The notes beneath the pieces were generated by a model, which saw nothing but the letters and a program-made list of their open reading frames with translations, was not told where the DNA came from and searched no databases. The position numbers and the translations under genes are program-made. Positions 57,004 to 64,000 of a DNA stretch of 64,000 bases are shown here, in pieces; positions within the stretch are counted from its first letter, which is position 1, and each line of letters opens with the position of its first letter. This stretch comes from Hydrogenophaga intermedia (GTDB lineage Bacteria; Pseudomonadota; Gammaproteobacteria; Burkholderiales; Burkholderiaceae_C). Where the stretch lies: contig NZ_CCAE010000020.1 of the NCBI RefSeq assembly GCF_000723405.1, forward strand, positions 1-64,000. The letters are read 5' to 3'.

Positions 57004-57031
57004 ACATGGGGCCGGTTTGGCGGAATTCAAG
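57004..57031 (-). promoter_or_regulatory. Sigma32 heat-shock promoter of grpE-dnaK-dnaJ
   Basis: On the minus strand CTTGAAT (57031-57025) and CCCCATGT (57011-57004) are separated by 13 nt, close to the consensus CTTGAAA-N11-16-CCCCATNT. The grpE start is 67 nt downstream. A short palindrome GCCCGACAAGTCGGGC (56988-57003) follows directly and would lie at the transcript start. Confidence 0.85.
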
Positions 57032-57096
57032 GGGCGCCCGTGCGCCAGGGGTTCGCGGGGCAGAATCGGCGGTTTTTACCGCCAACGAACCTCAGC

Positions 57097-57948
57097 ATGA
57101 AACTGATCCGCCACGGCCTGCCCGGCGCCGAGTCTCCCGGTCTGATCGACGCCAGCGGCACGCCGCGCGACCTTTCGGGGGTAGTGGCCGACATCGCGCC
57201 GGCCACGCTGGGCCCGGATTCTATGGCCCGACTGGCCGCGCTCGACCCTTTGAAGCTGCCGCCCGTGCCCTCGGGCACCCGCCTGGGGCCCTGCGTGGGC
57301 GGGGTGGGCAACGTCATCGGCATCGGCCTGAACTACGCCGACCACGCCGCCGAGGCGGGCCTGAAGGTGCCGGGCGAGCCCATCGTCTTCAACAAGCACG
57401 CGGGCGCCCTCAGCGGGCCGAACGACGATGTCTGGCTGCCGCCGGGCGCGCTCAAGCTCGACTGGGAGGTCGAGTTGGGCGTGGTCATCGGCCAGCGGGC
57501 CTTTCACGTGGGCGAGGGGGAGGCCCTGTCGCACGTGGCCGGCTACTGCCTGCTCAATGACGTGTCCGAGCGGGCCTACCAGATCGAACATGAGGGCCAA
57601 TGGGTGAAGGGCAAGAGTTACCCCACGCATTGCCCCATCGGCCCCTGGCTGGTGACGCCCGACGAACTGGGCGACCCGCAGGACGTGGAACTGTGGCTGG
57701 AGGTGAATGGCACGCGCCGCCAGAACGGCAGCACGCGCACCATGGTGTTCGGCGTGGCCACGCTGGTGAGCTACCTGAGCCGCTTCATGGCCCTGCAGCC
57801 CGGCGACGTGATCGCCACCGGCACGCCCCCCGGCGTGGGCATGGGGCACAAGCCGCCGCTGTACCTGAAGGCGGGCGACGTGATGGTGCTGGGCGGGCGG
57901 GCGCTGGGCGAGCAGCGTCAGGTGGTGGTGAAAAGCCCGGCTTCTTAA
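57097..57948 (+). CDS. Fumarylacetoacetate hydrolase-family protein
   Basis: The 283-residue FAH-fold enzyme has VIGIGLNYADHAAEAG, the metal-ligand segment LDWEVELGVVIG and LLNDVSERAYQ, then PIGPWLVTPDELGDPQ and VIATGTPPGVGMGHKPP. Relatives act on acylpyruvates, ureidoglycolate or ring-cleavage products of aromatics. The start MKLIRHGLPG at 57097 matches the family. It is divergent from grpE and overlaps the next gene's 3' end by four nt, convergently. Confidence 0.88.
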   Translation: MKLIRHGLPGAESPGLIDASGTPRDLSGVVADIAPATLGPDSMARLAALDPLKLPPVPSGTRLGPCVGGVGNVIGIGLNYADHAAEAGLKVPGEPIVFNKHAGALSGPNDDVWLPPGALKLDWEVELGVVIGQRAFHVGEGEALSHVAGYCLLNDVSERAYQIEHEGQWVKGKSYPTHCPIGPWLVTPDELGDPQDVELWLEVNGTRRQNGSTRTMVFGVATLVSYLSRFMALQPGDVIATGTPPGVGMGHKPPLYLKAGDVMVLGGRALGEQRQVVVKSPAS

Positions 57949-58259
57949 GCCCGGGCGCGCGCCGACGGTTGGCGCTGGTGCCAGCGGCTGGCAAAGCCGC
58001 GCATTTCGCCCATGCGGCGCACCAGGTCGGCGCCTTGCGTCGTGAGGCGGTAGCCCGTGCCGTTGTGGTCGACGAGCCGCGCGGCGCGCAGTTCCTTGAT
58101 GCGGGTGTTGAGCGTATTGGGCGTGACGCCGCCCACGCTGTCCTGCAGCAGGCGAAAGGTCTGCGGGTGGCCATCGGCCAGGGCCCAGAGCACGCGCATG
58201 GCGTAGCGCGATTCCAGCAGTTCGAACAGCTGGTTCACGGCTTCCTGGTCCTTGCTCAT
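57945..58259 (-). CDS. HxlR-like winged-helix transcriptional regulator
   Basis: The 104-residue single-domain regulator has the HxlR-type winged helix: LFELLESRYAMRVLWALAD, RLLQDSVGGVTPNTLNTRIKELRAARLVDH and YRLTTQGADLVRRM. It lacks the conserved N-terminal cysteine of redox-sensing HxlR proteins. Start MSKDQEAV at 58259 was chosen. The target is unknown, possibly the convergent FAH gene. Confidence 0.82.
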   Translation of the reverse strand: MSKDQEAVNQLFELLESRYAMRVLWALADGHPQTFRLLQDSVGGVTPNTLNTRIKELRAARLVDHNGTGYRLTTQGADLVRRMGEMRGFASRWHQRQPSARARA

Positions 58260-58425
58260 GGGCGGTCTCCTGGCGGCCTGCACAAGGCGTGTCGCGCTGT
58301 GTCAACTCGTGTCAGCACTATAGGCAGCAACGCGCCCGCTACCAAGTTGCTAGCTGTGTGCGGCGCAGCATTGTGGCGCCGCGTTCACCCGGGTTTGCCC
58401 CGATGGGCGTGCGCGGCGCGGCGCT

Positions 58426-58980
58426 TCAGATGGCGTCGTCGCCCAGGCCCTGCGCGGGGCCGCGGCGGTACACCTTGCGCAGCAGGCCGATGAGGGTCCG
58501 CACCTCGTCGGGCGTGAGCGCGGAAGTGGCCTCGCCTTCGAGTTCGGTGGCCGTGGCCTGGGCCTGGCGGTGCAGCTTCTGGCCGGCGGCGGTGAGGTGC
58601 AGGCCCTGGGCCCGGCGGTCGCTGGGGTGGGGCTTGCGCACCACCAGCTCGCGCGCCTGCAGCGCCTTGACCATGCCCACCAGGTTGGGCGGCAGGATGT
58701 CCAGCGCCGCGCAGATCTGTCGCGAGGTGACGCCGGGGTTGTGGGCGATCACGCTGAGCACCGAGAAATCCACCGGCCGCAGGCCGTAGGGCGCCATGCG
58801 GCGCAGGAACACGGCGATGACCGTGAGCGCCGCGCGCCGCGCGTTGTAGCCCACCAGGGTTTCCAGGAAGCGGGTGTCGGGCAGGCCGTCGCCCGCGCTG
58901 GCGGCCTCGTCGGCGGGCGTGGCGCCCTTGCGCGCGCCCCGGGGGCGGCGCATGGCGTTGGCGATGGAGGTGTCGGTCAT
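58426..58980 (-). CDS. MarR-family transcriptional regulator
   Basis: The 184-residue MarR protein has the winged helix at about 95-150: FSVLSVIAHNPGVTSRQICAALDI, PPNLVGMVKALQARELVVRK and the wing HPSDRRAQGLHLTAAGQKL. It is last in the minus-strand hydroxycinnamate operon, 16 nt after the thioesterase gene. MarR proteins that sense hydroxycinnamoyl-CoA thioesters are known regulators of ferulate genes, so this is a natural candidate. Confidence 0.88.
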   Translation of the reverse strand: MTDTSIANAMRRPRGARKGATPADEAASAGDGLPDTRFLETLVGYNARRAALTVIAVFLRRMAPYGLRPVDFSVLSVIAHNPGVTSRQICAALDILPPNLVGMVKALQARELVVRKPHPSDRRAQGLHLTAAGQKLHRQAQATATELEGEATSALTPDEVRTLIGLLRKVYRRGPAQGLGDDAI

Positions 58981-58996
58981 CCAGCGTTGGGCGGGT

Positions 58997-59416
58997 TCAG
59001 CTGCACAGCGCCTTGATGTCCTCGGGCACGGGGATGGCGCGAATGCGCGAGGCGTCGGCCGGGTCGCGCTCGCAGAAGGCGCGCACCTCGGTGCCTTCGC
59101 ACAGCAGGGTGTCGCCACGCATCACGCGGTGCTGGTGCTTGAACACCTTGGCGCCCCATTCGATGACGCTGGTGTGCACCTGCAGGCGCTCGCCGTAGGT
59201 GGCGGGTTTCATGAACTTGGTGTGGATCTCCAGCAGCGGCGTGCCGATGATGCCGCGCGTCTTCACCAGCTCGCGCCAGGGCTGCACGCCGCATTTGACA
59301 AAGAAGTTCAGCGAGGACGCGTCCATCCATTTGCTGAAATTGGGGAAGAAGACGATGCCGGCGGGGTCGCAGTCGCCGAACATGACTTCCACTTCATAGA
59401 TCTGGGTTTGGCTCAT
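58997..59416 (-). CDS. Hotdog-fold acyl-CoA thioesterase, 4-hydroxybenzoyl-CoA type
   Basis: This is a 139-residue single-hotdog thioesterase. VMFGDCDPAGIVFFPNFSKW carries the catalytic aspartate and agrees well with the 4-hydroxybenzoyl-CoA thioesterase of Pseudomonas CBS3, as do FVKCGVQPWRELV, RGIIGTPLLEI and the C terminus RAIPVPEDIKALCS. In this operon it could release 4-hydroxybenzoate or vanillate from the CoA ester. Confidence 0.88.
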   Translation of the reverse strand: MSQTQIYEVEVMFGDCDPAGIVFFPNFSKWMDASSLNFFVKCGVQPWRELVKTRGIIGTPLLEIHTKFMKPATYGERLQVHTSVIEWGAKVFKHQHRVMRGDTLLCEGTEVRAFCERDPADASRIRAIPVPEDIKALCS

Positions 59417-59424
59417 CTAGGTAT

Positions 59425-61146
59425 TCACTGACAGGAAAAACTGGCGGCGCTGTCGGCGTCGCCGCCCTGGTAACGGGCCACGGAAGGATAGGCGCACAGC
59501 GGGCGGCTTCTTTGCGCGGACCAGCCCGCGGGGAGTTCATTGTTCACGCCACCCGCGTTGCCGGTGCCGCGGGCAGTGGCCTTCACCGCCTGCGGCGGCT
59601 CGCCGTGTTCCACCCAGCGCACCAGCGGCGTGAGCAGGTCGAACTGGTCGGTGGCGGGGCCTCCGCTGCAGTGGTTCATGCCCGGCACGGGAAAGTAGCG
59701 CGCGAAGTCGGCGGCGCGCCCGCCCTGGCTGGCGTTGACGCGCTCCACCCACTGGCGGGTGTCCTCGGCCGAGAAGATGGCGTCGCTCACGCCGTGGTAC
59801 AGCACCATCTTGGCGCCGCGCGCGCGCAGCGGCAGCAGGTTGTCGGGCCTGTCGTGCCCGGGCGGGCCCATCAGCGACAGGCCGGATTCGCGGTAGGTGT
59901 CGGTGGTGGCCGAGACGGCACCCAGCAGGGCGTCGATGTCGGCGCTGGCGAAGTTCACCGGCGCGGCGGGCGGCGCGGTGAACACCGTGCCCACCGAGAG
60001 CGGGTCGAGCGCGACCGAGTTGACGAACTTCCAGGTGGCCCAGTTGCTGCCGGCGATGCCGGCGTCCCACGGGAAGGCGCTGTAGATGGGCCGACCATTG
60101 GCGGTCTGGCCGCCGGCGTGTACCTGGGCCAGCGCGTCGATCTGCGGTGCCGTCAGGCATTGGCCATCTCGCGCCTGGCCGCCTTTGCAGGCGGGCAGGT
60201 CGCGCGCCGGCTGGAACGCGGCCTGGCAGGCCTGCGTGGCCTGCACCAGACCGTCGCTCAGGCCATCCAGCGCGTCGCAGCGCTGCAGCACGGCGCGGGC
60301 CACGGTCTGGCGTTCGGCGGCGGTCAGCGCGCTGCCCAGGTCGGGGATGCTGGCGTTCGGGTTGAGCGGGTGGCGAACCGTGGTGCCGGGCGTGGCGATG
60401 GCGGCCCACTTCTGCGCGCCCCACAACTGGGCCAGCGCCGCGTTGGGCAGGCGGTAGCCGGGCGCGCCGATGAGGTAGCCGTCGTATTGGTCGCCGAGGC
60501 GGCTGGCGGCCACCAGCGCGTGGCGCCCGCCGTTGGAGCAGCCGCCGATGTAGGAGCGGTCCGGCCCCTTGCCGTAGGCGCCCTGGATCAGCGCCTTGGC
60601 CATGGGCGTGAGCTTGGCCACGGCCTGGTAACCGTAGTCCAGGCGCGCCTGCGGCTCCAGCCCGAAGTACGGCGTTTGCGCGCCCGTGTGGCCGGCGTCG
60701 GAACTGATCACCGCGAAGCCTTGCACCAGCGCCCCGGTGAGCGGGCCGCCGCCCAGGGCGCCCTCGGCCGGGCGCACGGCGCCGTCGAGGCCGCCGTTGC
60801 CCTGGTAGTAGAAGCGCCCGTTCCAGGCCTGGGGCAGGCGCATCTCGAAGCCGATGGCGTAGTCGCGCCCGTCGCTGCCCTTGCGCTCGTGCATCCGGCC
60901 CTTGACCAGGCAGTGCGCTGCCACCGGCTGGCCGGCGAGCTTGAGCTCCCCCGCCGCCACCGGCGCGGCCGACTCGATGCGCGTGGCCGGGTGCTGGAAC
61001 TGCGCGGCCAGGGCCTCGCATTGCTTCAGCGTGGCGCCGGCAGCCGGTGACAGGCGTGCGGGCGGCGTGCCGGGTGTGATGGCGCAGGCGCCGAGCAGCA
61101 GTGCCGCGCCGAGCGCGGCGCCGCCATGGACGGTTCGGGTCTTCAT
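59425..61146 (-). CDS. Tannase/feruloyl esterase-family lipoprotein
   Basis: The 573-residue secreted esterase has a lipobox (GAALLLGAC) that predicts a lipid anchor. The tannase/feruloyl esterase signature is GGCSNGGRHALVAAS with the nucleophile serine and neighbouring cysteine, and the matching histidine lies in PGMNHCSGGPATDQFD. A calcium loop CDALDGLSDGLVQATQAC is present. It should release ferulate, p-coumarate or gallate from esters outside the cytoplasm, feeding the CoA ligase encoded downstream of the edge-spanning operon start. Confidence 0.92.
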   Translation of the reverse strand: MKTRTVHGGAALGAALLLGACAITPGTPPARLSPAAGATLKQCEALAAQFQHPATRIESAAPVAAGELKLAGQPVAAHCLVKGRMHERKGSDGRDYAIGFEMRLPQAWNGRFYYQGNGGLDGAVRPAEGALGGGPLTGALVQGFAVISSDAGHTGAQTPYFGLEPQARLDYGYQAVAKLTPMAKALIQGAYGKGPDRSYIGGCSNGGRHALVAASRLGDQYDGYLIGAPGYRLPNAALAQLWGAQKWAAIATPGTTVRHPLNPNASIPDLGSALTAAERQTVARAVLQRCDALDGLSDGLVQATQACQAAFQPARDLPACKGGQARDGQCLTAPQIDALAQVHAGGQTANGRPIYSAFPWDAGIAGSNWATWKFVNSVALDPLSVGTVFTAPPAAPVNFASADIDALLGAVSATTDTYRESGLSLMGPPGHDRPDNLLPLRARGAKMVLYHGVSDAIFSAEDTRQWVERVNASQGGRAADFARYFPVPGMNHCSGGPATDQFDLLTPLVRWVEHGEPPQAVKATARGTGNAGGVNNELPAGWSAQRSRPLCAYPSVARYQGGDADSAASFSCQ

Positions 61147-61198
61147 CGCTTGTCTCCTCGGGTGGCCGGTGGCTTCTTGTTTGTCGGGTGGCGCGTGT

Positions 61199-61963
61199 TC
61201 AGCGCGGCGCCATGCGCAGGGCGCCGTCCAGGCGGATCACCTCGCCATTGAGGTGCGTGTTGGTCACGATGTGCGCGGCCAGCGACGCGAACTCCTCGGG
61301 CTTGCCCAGGCGCGAGGGGAAGGGGATGCTCGCCGCCAACGAGGCCTGCACCGGCTCGGGCAACTGGCGCATCAACGGCGTGGAGAACAGCCCCGGCGCG
61401 ATGGTGCACACGCGGATGCCGTGTTGCGCCAGGTCGCGCGCCATGGGCAGCGTCATGCCCACCAGGCCGCCCTTGGACGCGCTGTAGGCCTGCTGGCCCA
61501 CCTGGCCGTCGAAGGCCGCCACGCTGGCGGTGAACAGCATCACGCCGCGCTCGCCGTCTTCCAGCGCGTCCAGCTTGGCGCAGGCGGCGGCGAACAGGCG
61601 GCTGGCGTTGTAGGTGCCGATGAGGTTGACGTTGATGACCTTGGCGAAATCCTCCAGCGGCGCGGCGCTGCCGTCCTTCTGCACCACGCGCTTGGCGGTG
61701 CCGATGCCGGCGATGTTCATGAGGATGCGCGCCGGGCCGTGCGCGGCGGCGGCGGCGTCCAGCGCGGCCTGCACGCTCTCGGTGTCGGTCACGTCGCACT
61801 TGCAGGCAACGCCGCCGATGTCCTTGGCCACGCGCTGCGCGCCCTCCAGGTTCACGTCCAGCACGGCGACCTTGGCGCCCAGGCGCGCGAGTTCGCGCGC
61901 GGTGGCCTCGCCCAGGCCCGAGCCGCCGCCGGTGACCAGTGCGGCCTGTCCTTCGATCTTCAT
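61199..61963 (-). CDS. Short-chain dehydrogenase, 3-hydroxyacyl-CoA dehydrogenase type
   Basis: The 254-residue SDR has ALVTGGGSGLGEATAREL as cofactor loop, NIAGIG for NNAG, serine in MLFTASVAAFDGQVG and YSASKGG as active site. The sequence style (KIEGQAALVTGGGSGLG, PFPSRLGKPEEFA, GEVIRLDGALRMAPR) matches the HSD17B10-like 3-hydroxyacyl-CoA dehydrogenases of beta-oxidation. Its start overlaps the stop of the CoA ligase gene. Confidence 0.88.
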   Translation of the reverse strand: MKIEGQAALVTGGGSGLGEATARELARLGAKVAVLDVNLEGAQRVAKDIGGVACKCDVTDTESVQAALDAAAAAHGPARILMNIAGIGTAKRVVQKDGSAAPLEDFAKVINVNLIGTYNASRLFAAACAKLDALEDGERGVMLFTASVAAFDGQVGQQAYSASKGGLVGMTLPMARDLAQHGIRVCTIAPGLFSTPLMRQLPEPVQASLAASIPFPSRLGKPEEFASLAAHIVTNTHLNGEVIRLDGALRMAPR

Positions 61964-63861
61964 GCGTGTCTCCTCTGTTCGGTGGGTTGGGGAAGCAGGG
62001 TGTTCGGCGCCGTGCCCGCGTGCAGCGCGGCGACGAGTTCGGCGCGGTGCTTGAGCACGGCGCGCTGGTTGATGGAGCCCTTGTCGGTGACCTCGCCCTT
62101 GTCGATGCTCGGCGGCTCGGCCAGCAGCAGCAGGCGCGCCACGCGGTTGGCGCTGCCGGTGGCCTGCGCGGCCAGGTCATTGAGCACCTGCTGGAAGTGC
62201 GACAGCACCTTCGGGTGCGACAGCACCTCGGCCAGCGGCGCGTCGCTGCCCAGGCCGGCCAGGCCGCGCACCGCGCCGGTGGTGAACAGCATCGCGCCCA
62301 CCTCCTTCTCGTTCAGACCGGTGATGACCGCGTCCTGCACGAAAGGCGCGCCGGCCGCGATGATCTTTGCGCGCAGCGGGCCCACGCTGACGAAGGTGCC
62401 GGTGGCGAGCTTGAAGTCCTCGGCGATGCGGCCGTCGAAGCGCAGACCCAGGTGGGGGTTCGCCGGGTCGATCCAGGCGACGGCGTCGCCGGTGCAGAAG
62501 AAACCTTCCTCGTCGAAGGCCTCGGCCGTGGCCTCGGGGCTGCGCCAGTAGCCGGGCGTGATGTTGGGGCCGCGGTAGCGCACCTCGGTCTTGTCGCCGC
62601 TGGGCACGAGCTTGAGCTCCAGCCCGGCCGCGGGCAGGCCCAGGTCACCGGACTTCACCTCGGGCCGCGTGATGTACAGGCCGAAGGGGCCGGATTCGGT
62701 CATGCCCAGGCCGGTGCCCATCACCACGCGCTCGCCGATCTCCTGCTCCTCCACCTCGTGCAGCGTGTCCCACACCGGCTGGGCCAGCGCGGCGCCGGCG
62801 TAGAAGAACATGCGCACGCGGCTCAGCAGGTTCTTGCGCAGCACCTCGTCGGTCTTCATCGCGTTGGCGATGGCCTCGAAGCCCGTGGGCACGTTGAAGT
62901 ACACGGTGGGCGCGATCTCGCGCAGGTTGCGCAGCGTCTCGCCGATGAGCGCAGGCGTGGGCTTGCCGTCGTCGATGTAGAGCGTGCCGCCGTGCACGAG
63001 CGCCAGACCGACGTTGTGGTTGCCGCCGAAAGTGTGGTTCCAGGGCAGCCAGTCCACCAGCACGGGGGGTGAGTCGGGGTCGGCCAGCACCGGCATGCTC
63101 TGCGCCATCTGCCGCTGGTTGGCGCACCACATGCGCTGCGTGTTGATGACGGCCTTGGGCAGCTTGGTGGAGCCCGAGGTGAACAGGAATTTGGTGATGG
63201 TGTCGGGGCCGGTGGCCTGCATGGCCGCGTCCACGGCGCCGTCGCCCTCGGATCTGGGCGCCGTGGCGCGCAGGCTGGCGAACGAGGTGGTGGCGCGGCT
63301 TGGCACGCTGCCGCTGGCCGTGGCGATCTCCACGCCCTCGGGGATGGCCGCGAGCAGAGCGCGCTCGTAGCGTGCCGCGTCGGACGCGAATACAAGACCT
63401 GGCGTGAGCGTGCTCACCATGTGGCGCAGCTTCTCGAAGTCCTGGCTCACCAGCGAATACGCGGGCGAGGCCGGCGACCACGGGATGCCCGCGTACAGGC
63501 AGCCCAGCGCGATCTGCGCGTGCTCGAGATCGTTCTCGCTGAGGATCAGCACGGGCCGCTCGGTGCTCAGACCACGGTCGAGCAGGGCCTGTCCGATGGA
63601 GCGCGCAGCGTCCAGTGCGTCGGCGTAGCTCAGGTGCACCCAGTCGCCGGTGCTGCCGTCGGCGCGCTTCGCGCGGCGGGCCATGAAGCTGCGCTCGGGC
63701 GCCTGCTTGGCCCAATGCACCAGGTAGTCCGTCATGCGGTGCGCGTACGGCTGCAGCGGCAACGTGGCGCTGAGGTAGGTGGTGCCGTCGGCGGCGTGAC
63801 GCACGCTGGCCTGCGTCACGCCGAAGTCGAGCGCGCGGTAGCGCGGGGCCGCTGCGCTCAT
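61960..63861 (-). CDS. fcs: Feruloyl-CoA synthase
   Basis: This is a 633-residue ANL-superfamily acid-CoA ligase. P-loop FLFTSGSTKLPKAVINTQRM, WLPWNHTFGGNHNVGL, the adenylate-binding GLGMTESGPFG and the C-terminal lysine in SIDKGEVTDKGSINQRAVL are seen. The long N terminus and WNHTFGG are typical of feruloyl/hydroxycinnamoyl-CoA synthases. It activates hydroxycinnamates with ATP and CoA. It overlaps both neighbours by four nt. Confidence 0.92.
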   Translation of the reverse strand: MSAAAPRYRALDFGVTQASVRHAADGTTYLSATLPLQPYAHRMTDYLVHWAKQAPERSFMARRAKRADGSTGDWVHLSYADALDAARSIGQALLDRGLSTERPVLILSENDLEHAQIALGCLYAGIPWSPASPAYSLVSQDFEKLRHMVSTLTPGLVFASDAARYERALLAAIPEGVEIATASGSVPSRATTSFASLRATAPRSEGDGAVDAAMQATGPDTITKFLFTSGSTKLPKAVINTQRMWCANQRQMAQSMPVLADPDSPPVLVDWLPWNHTFGGNHNVGLALVHGGTLYIDDGKPTPALIGETLRNLREIAPTVYFNVPTGFEAIANAMKTDEVLRKNLLSRVRMFFYAGAALAQPVWDTLHEVEEQEIGERVVMGTGLGMTESGPFGLYITRPEVKSGDLGLPAAGLELKLVPSGDKTEVRYRGPNITPGYWRSPEATAEAFDEEGFFCTGDAVAWIDPANPHLGLRFDGRIAEDFKLATGTFVSVGPLRAKIIAAGAPFVQDAVITGLNEKEVGAMLFTTGAVRGLAGLGSDAPLAEVLSHPKVLSHFQQVLNDLAAQATGSANRVARLLLLAEPPSIDKGEVTDKGSINQRAVLKHRAELVAALHAGTAPNTLLPQPTEQRRHA

Positions 63862-64000
63862 TGCTTCTTCACCTTCGGGCCGCGGCCTTCCAGAAACTCG
63901 CGCACGCGCGCCTTGGCCTCGGGCGCGTCCTGCACGATGGCGGAGATCAGTGCCTCGGTGAAGAAGCCGTGGTCGGCCGGCTGCTCGGCGATGCGCGGCA
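63858..64000 (-). CDS. Enoyl-CoA hydratase-like protein, C-terminal fragment (cut by window edge)
   Basis: Only the last 46 or so residues are in view (IAEQPADHGFFTEALISAIV, then QDAPEAKARVREFLEGRGPK and a VKKQ end). The tail resembles enoyl-CoA hydratase/isomerase-family proteins found beside feruloyl-CoA synthase. It could be a hydratase of the beta-oxidative route or a hydratase/lyase; the active site lies outside the window. The stop overlaps the fcs start. Confidence 0.7.
   Translation of the reverse strand, partial: PRIAEQPADHGFFTEALISAIVQDAPEAKARVREFLEGRGPKVKKQ

Overview
The window is a GC-rich (well over 60%) chromosomal segment of a betaproteobacterium. Gene order and protein types (alaA-hom-thrC, a DUF1631 protein, a SWIB protein with a histone-H1-like tail, zapA next to a 6S RNA gene) suggest Burkholderiales, most likely Comamonadaceae. 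That placement is inference from family knowledge; no database search was possible. Coding density is high, with many stop/start overlaps of 1 to 4 nt. I see no tRNA, rRNA, CRISPR array, prophage or intact IS element.

Left part (1-18.8 kb): a Bcp/PrxQ peroxiredoxin and an Mth938-like protein, then a compact + strand run alaA-hom-thrC-mobB-moeA-moaD-moaE-GNAT. It joins amino-acid synthesis to molybdenum-cofactor synthesis. clpB follows, with a sigma32-like promoter and an FNR/Anr-type box upstream. Next come a small winged-helix-like protein, a DUF1631 protein, an MFS transporter overlapping an acetolactate-synthase-like ThDP enzyme, a LuxR-type regulator and a CRP-type regulator.

Accessory-looking block (18.8-26.5 kb): a three-gene minus-strand operon of a class III adenylate cyclase with TolB-like and TPR regions, a PAP2/haloperoxidase-fold protein with seven SGGY repeats, and a subtilase. 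It stands beside the CRP-type gene, whose cyclic-nucleotide pocket looks intact. This is my best candidate for an undescribed system. Then come the SWIB/H1-like protein, an RraA-like protein, two MITE-like repeat units, a TauE/SafE transporter, the 6S RNA gene (ssrS), zapA and a ZapB-like gene.

Cobalamin block (27.3-41.1 kb): a cobalamin riboswitch leads a continuous run btuB, a signal-less cobalamin-binding-like protein, cobU, btuF, btuC, btuD, cobO, cbiB, an aminotransferase-like decarboxylase, bioB, cobQ, cobT, cobS and an alpha-ribazole phosphatase. It covers uptake, adenosylation, amidation and nucleotide-loop assembly. No corrin-ring synthesis genes are in view, so salvage or late-stage synthesis is indicated here.

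Right part (41.1-64 kb): an inverted-repeat element, thiBPQ, a YbjQ protein, a Phd/RelE-type toxin-antitoxin pair, three tandem 80-bp repeats, a GST with a divergent WYL regulator, MltB, an RNase-like metallo-beta-lactamase protein, a ZIP transporter, a GFA protein, an M48 protease, and grpE-dnaK-dnaJ behind a near-consensus sigma32 promoter. After an FAH-family enzyme and an HxlR-like regulator, a minus-strand operon (hydratase, feruloyl-CoA synthase, SDR, tannase/feruloyl esterase, 4-hydroxybenzoyl-CoA-type thioesterase, MarR) looks like CoA-dependent hydroxycinnamate degradation and runs off the right edge.
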